From positions 2,356,001 through 2,420,000 of the forward strand of contig NZ_CP016094.1 in the NCBI RefSeq assembly GCF_001746835.1: a stretch of DNA of 64,000 nucleotides. Reading direction: 5' to 3'. A program made the position numbers and the translations under genes. This DNA is from Lacunisphaera limnophila. GTDB lineage: Bacteria > Verrucomicrobiota > Verrucomicrobiia > Opitutales > Opitutaceae. Every line of letters begins with the position of its first letter. Within the stretch, counting starts at the first letter, position 1. Under the pieces are notes generated by a model that was given only the letters and a program-made list of their open reading frames with translations, did not search any database and had not been told where the DNA came from. This document shows, in pieces, positions 60,792-64,000 of the stretch.

Positions 60792-63260
60792 ATGACCGAG
60801 ACTCCCCGCCGTTTGTCCCCGCTTGCGTGGTGTTTGCTGGCGGTGGCGATGATCGCGGCCCTTCTCCCGTGGTGGCGGAACCACAATTACCTGCGCGACC
60901 TGTATGACTACGGCCTGGTGTTGGCCTCGAACGGTCACCTGGACCGCGGGGAGCGGCCGTATGTGGATTACACGACGCCGATCCAGGCGGGGTTTCTCGG
61001 CCTGAACTGGCTGATCGAACGGGCGGGCGGCGGCACCTATGCCGCGCTGACCCGGGGCGGGGCGGCTCTGATCGCCGTGGCCTCGCTGGTCCTGACGTTG
61101 ATGCTGGCGCGGCGCTGGCCCTGGTGGGCCGCGTTGATCGTCGGTACTGCGGTGACCGTGGCGAGTGCGTCGCAGCACACCATCCTCTGGCACAATACGC
61201 TCGGGGTCTGTGCCCTCGCGCTGGTCAGCTGGGCGGCCGCCTGTGCGCCGGTGGTGCGCCGCGTCACCTGGCCGTGGCATCTCCTGGCGGGCGTGGGGCT
61301 GTTTCTCGGCGGGATCAACAAGCTGAATTTTCACCTGGTCGCGCTGACGGCAGCGGTGGCCTGGGCGGTGCGGGCGGGATGCCGGCGGCAGGCCGGCTGG
61401 GGGCGGGTGGGGGTGACCGTGCTGGCCGCCGGGGTGGCGGGGGTGGGGTTGCCGCTGGCGGTGGAACTGGCCTGGACCGGGGCCTCGCTGCAGGTCTGGC
61501 TGGCCAACGTGGTGCAGGTCGCCGCCGGTTCACGGCTCGGCCTGCTGAAGGACGTGTGGTCCGTGCATTTCCTGCTGAGGCCCATCCATGAGTATTACGG
61601 CGAGCTGCATCTGCCCCAGGTTGGGCTGATGGGGGCGTTGCTTTCAGTGATGGGGCTCGCCGGCTGCTGGCCGCGGCGCGCGGCGGTTGAGGGTTGGGAC
61701 CGGCTGTTTGTACCGGTGGCGGTGGCCGGAACGGCGGCGGCGGGGGCGGCGCTGCTCGCGACCAATTTCGAAATCGCCTACGTGGGGCTGGCGGCGTGGC
61801 TCGTGCTGGTCACGAGCCTGTGGCTGGGATTTGCCGGGCCGGACCGCCGGGCCGTATTCGTCGCCGGCCTGATCCTGCCGGCGGTGGTGATCGGGGGCAC
61901 GGCCTGGTGGTCGGCCTGGACCGGGCAGCGTTCGCAGTTCGGTTTCTCGGATGCGCCGCGCGCGGACTATGTGCCGGCGGAGAACGCCGGCGCGGCCTTC
62001 GCGCCCCTGCGCGGGCTGCGGCTGCCGCCCGACCTGATGCTGAGCCTGGAACTGTTCGAGGGGACGCTGCCGGACCCGGACCCGCAGGGCCGGCGACCGG
62101 TGTTTTATGGCGCCGGCTTGGAATTTGTGGACCGCTTCTACCCGGCGCGGGCGAGAAAAGGTGAGCCGCTGTGGTTCCATTGGGGGACGAGCTACGGTCC
62201 GCCCGAGTTGGCGCGGCTGGGCCGGGAGCTGGCGCGGGATGATCTCTACGAGGCGGTGTTCATCCTGCAGGCCTATGATGTCTGGCCGCCGGAGCTGCGG
62301 CCGGTGCTGGAGCAGCATTACGTCAAGGACCTGATCGGTCCGCGGGTGCGGCGCTGGAACCGCCAGTACGGCTACAAGGTGAACCTGGCCGACACGCTGG
62401 AGACGCTGGCGCAGCTGGGGGGCAACGTGGATGGGCGCATGCTGCACCTGCAGCGCCAGCCGCTGGGGATCCGCCGGACAACGGATGGCCGGCTACTGCT
62501 GGGCACCACGCGGGCGGCCGGGCACGTCCTGCTCCGCGCGCCGAGCTACCGCTTTGGAGGCAAGGCGGTCCTCGACCGGCTGCCCGGCGCGGGGGACGGC
62601 CCGTTGAGCGCCGACGTGAAAGTCATCGTGCACGGCGCGATTCCGGAGGAGGTGCGTTGGTCGGGCCGGCTTGAGCTCCCGGCCGGGCAGCAATCGGTGA
62701 CGGTGCCCTTCCTGGCGGACGGGCATGGCAAGCAACTGCTGGTGTGGATCACGCGGCCGGAGGAGATGGCGGGGCGGGTGCTGGCAGGGGTGCGTGATCT
62801 GGAAATCACGCATGCCTTCGAGCAGCTGGGCGAGGCGCCGCGGTTGCGCGACGACGTGCCGGCGGACAGCCCAGCGGACCCGGAGTTAGGGACGAGTCTC
62901 TTCGGCCCGATCGCCTGGCGGCCGCAACAACTCGTCGTGCGCGGCGGGTGGGCGACGGCCGGGGGCCTCGCGCTGCCGCCGGGCGGTGAGCTGTGGCTCC
63001 ACACCGAGGGTATGACCGGCGAGGTGAGCGGCCAGCTGGTGTGTGCGGACGTGGCCGGCACGCCGCCCGCGGTTCGGGTGCTCTGGTACAAGGGTGGTCG
63101 CGTACAAATCCTGCAGCAGGGTTGGCTGAGCCGGGATCAACCTTTTGCGTTCCGGGTCTGGACGGCGGAGCCTGGCGGATGGATCGGCGTGATGGTGGAG
63201 CCGACCGCCGGGGCGGCACCCGCGGTGGCGCGGGTGCTGAATTCCACGCTGATTCCCTGA
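60792..63260 (+). CDS. GT-C-like membrane protein with C-terminal beta domains, copy B
   Basis: An 822-residue intact paralogue of the frameshifted gene 58 bases upstream. About eleven spans (18-385) are followed by soluble residues. After the first span the loop has LRDLYDYGLVLASNGHLDRG and ERPYVDYTTPIQAGF, acids in the GT-C position. The soluble half has two related beta-rich parts, about residues 515-650 and 700-822. A conserved GTSYGPPELARLGREL lies between spans and soluble part. Its stop is nine bases from the convergent GT4. The reaction is not known; placement suggests lipid-linked glycan assembly. Confidence 0.7.
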   Translation: MTETPRRLSPLAWCLLAVAMIAALLPWWRNHNYLRDLYDYGLVLASNGHLDRGERPYVDYTTPIQAGFLGLNWLIERAGGGTYAALTRGGAALIAVASLVLTLMLARRWPWWAALIVGTAVTVASASQHTILWHNTLGVCALALVSWAAACAPVVRRVTWPWHLLAGVGLFLGGINKLNFHLVALTAAVAWAVRAGCRRQAGWGRVGVTVLAAGVAGVGLPLAVELAWTGASLQVWLANVVQVAAGSRLGLLKDVWSVHFLLRPIHEYYGELHLPQVGLMGALLSVMGLAGCWPRRAAVEGWDRLFVPVAVAGTAAAGAALLATNFEIAYVGLAAWLVLVTSLWLGFAGPDRRAVFVAGLILPAVVIGGTAWWSAWTGQRSQFGFSDAPRADYVPAENAGAAFAPLRGLRLPPDLMLSLELFEGTLPDPDPQGRRPVFYGAGLEFVDRFYPARARKGEPLWFHWGTSYGPPELARLGRELARDDLYEAVFILQAYDVWPPELRPVLEQHYVKDLIGPRVRRWNRQYGYKVNLADTLETLAQLGGNVDGRMLHLQRQPLGIRRTTDGRLLLGTTRAAGHVLLRAPSYRFGGKAVLDRLPGAGDGPLSADVKVIVHGAIPEEVRWSGRLELPAGQQSVTVPFLADGHGKQLLVWITRPEEMAGRVLAGVRDLEITHAFEQLGEAPRLRDDVPADSPADPELGTSLFGPIAWRPQQLVVRGGWATAGGLALPPGGELWLHTEGMTGEVSGQLVCADVAGTPPAVRVLWYKGGRVQILQQGWLSRDQPFAFRVWTAEPGGWIGVMVEPTAGAAPAVARVLNSTLIP

Positions 63261-63269
63261 CCGGCCCGG

Positions 63270-64000
63270 CTAAGGGTGGGCGAGGCAGGCCTCGCGGGCG
63301 AGGGCGACGTGGAAGGGCAGGACCTTGCGGTGATCGTAGGTCCGCAGGGCCTTCGAGTAGGCGGTCGGGGTGAGCGACTTGCCGCTGCGCTCCTTGGCGA
63401 GACAGGTCCACATCATTCGGGAGAGACCGAGGTGATCGCCGGCGGAGACGAGGTAGCCGTGCTGGCGCTGGCCGATCATCTCGGCGATGCCGTGCACATC
63501 GGTCGTGACGATCGGCGTGCGGAAGGCCATCGCCTCCATCACCACGCGCGGGAACGATTCCTCGTAGCTGGTGCAGACGAACTGGTCGGCCGCGACGAAG
63601 AAGTCGAAGACCTCGCGGGTCTCCGGGATCAGCGTGAGGTTGGGCAGGCCCATCCGCGCGATGTCGCGTTTCAGCAGGTCGAGGTAGATGCCGGGCCGCG
63701 CCCCGACCAGGACGAAGCGGAACTTCCCGCGGTGGCCCTGGCGGTTGAAATGCTCGATGGCGCGGAGGAAGACGTGCTGGCCCTTGCGCTCGCAGACGGT
63801 GCCGATGTTGGCGATGATGGTCTCGTCGTCGGCGAACCCGTGTTTGCGGCGCATCGCGGCGCGGGTGTGCGCCGCGCGGAAGGTGTCGATGTCGTCGAGG
63901 TTGATCCAGCTGGGCACGATGCGGAAGTTGCCGCTGACGTTGTGGTCCTCGTAGTAGGCGCGGGTGGCGTCGCACAGGAAGAGCGCGCGGGTCGCGCCGT
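63270..64000 (-). CDS. GT4 family glycosyltransferase, N-terminus outside the window
   Basis: The frame is open to the last base of the window (codons upstream of the GTG at 63917 read ATRALFLCDATRAYYEDHNV), so the first part of the gene lies beyond it. The visible 242 residues are mostly the donor-binding half: IANIGTVCERKGQHVFLRAI, FVLVGARPGIYLDLL and the EX7E motif EESFPRVVMEAMAFRTPIVT. This start-to-middle sequence is typical of GT4 enzymes that use UDP- or GDP-sugars. Convergent with copy B; no terminator is visible in the nine-base gap. Specificity unknown. Confidence 0.88.
   Translation of the reverse strand, partial: GATRALFLCDATRAYYEDHNVSGNFRIVPSWINLDDIDTFRAAHTRAAMRRKHGFADDETIIANIGTVCERKGQHVFLRAIEHFNRQGHRGKFRFVLVGARPGIYLDLLKRDIARMGLPNLTLIPETREVFDFFVAADQFVCTSYEESFPRVVMEAMAFRTPIVTTDVHGIAEMIGQRQHGYLVSAGDHLGLSRMMWTCLAKERSGKSLTPTAYSKALRTYDHRKVLPFHVALAREACLAHP

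Noticed and set aside
1-64000. CRISPR arrays, tRNA or rRNA genes, insertion sequences
   Set aside because: No regularly spaced direct repeats, no cloverleaf-like sequence and no transposase were found on reading either strand.

Overview
The window is about 64 kb of very GC-rich bacterial chromosome with weak Shine-Dalgarno signals and short gene gaps; no gene-free stretch exceeds 300 bases. The gene content (queuosine reductase with a HEAT-like tail, leuCD beside a LysR gene, an ACP-dehydratase fusion, an MGDG-type glycosyltransferase, and large sets of sugar-nucleotide and membrane glycosyltransferase genes) together with palindromic intergenic repeats suggests a Verrucomicrobiota member, probably of the Opitutaceae. 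That placement is inference from gene style; no rRNA or other marker gene is present.

Region 1 (1-16.1 kb) is mixed. It opens with a 5'-truncated queG, a thioesterase and a GT4 gene. A compact lipid-type operon follows (ACP-FabZ fusion, beta-ketoacyl-ACP synthase, SDR reductase, MGDG-synthase-like glycosyltransferase), then a GH43 glycosidase, leuD-leuC with a clear intrinsic terminator, a divergent LysR regulator and two GT4 genes.

Region 2 (14.9-43.7 kb) is a surface-polysaccharide locus in alternating operons. The first runs leftward from 23.35 to 14.9 kb: GT-C-like protein, GT4, GT-C-like protein, GT4, and last a serine-palmitoyltransferase-like enzyme. A rightward operon (23.5-26.6 kb) holds an epimerase, a sugar aminotransferase and a GT2. 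A long leftward run (36.75-26.66 kb) holds an epimerase, GT2, GT-C-like protein, a NRS/ER-like reductase, rmlB, rmlA, a methyltransferase and two GT2s. No rmlC is visible, and the NRS/ER-like protein could replace both RmlC and RmlD. Two small secreted paralogues flank a second epimerase-cupin pair. A GT2 and a 1001-residue double GT-C protein end the region.

Region 3 (43.9-49.6 kb) has a methyltransferase and a FecI-FecR-TonB receptor operon. Region 4 (49.6-64 kb) carries three more very large membrane glycosyltransferase-like proteins leftward, a rightward tandem pair of paralogous membrane proteins of which the first is split by a single-base frameshift, and a GT4 gene running off the right edge.

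The genes fit synthesis, decoration and perhaps lipid anchoring of a complex glycan that contains a deoxysugar (probably rhamnose) and other modified sugars. No obvious Wzx flippase, Wzy polymerase or ABC exporter is present; nine large GT-C-like membrane proteins are present instead. Several gene gaps hold imperfect inverted repeats, 25-40 bases per arm and built from short subunits, which look like dispersed repeat families.
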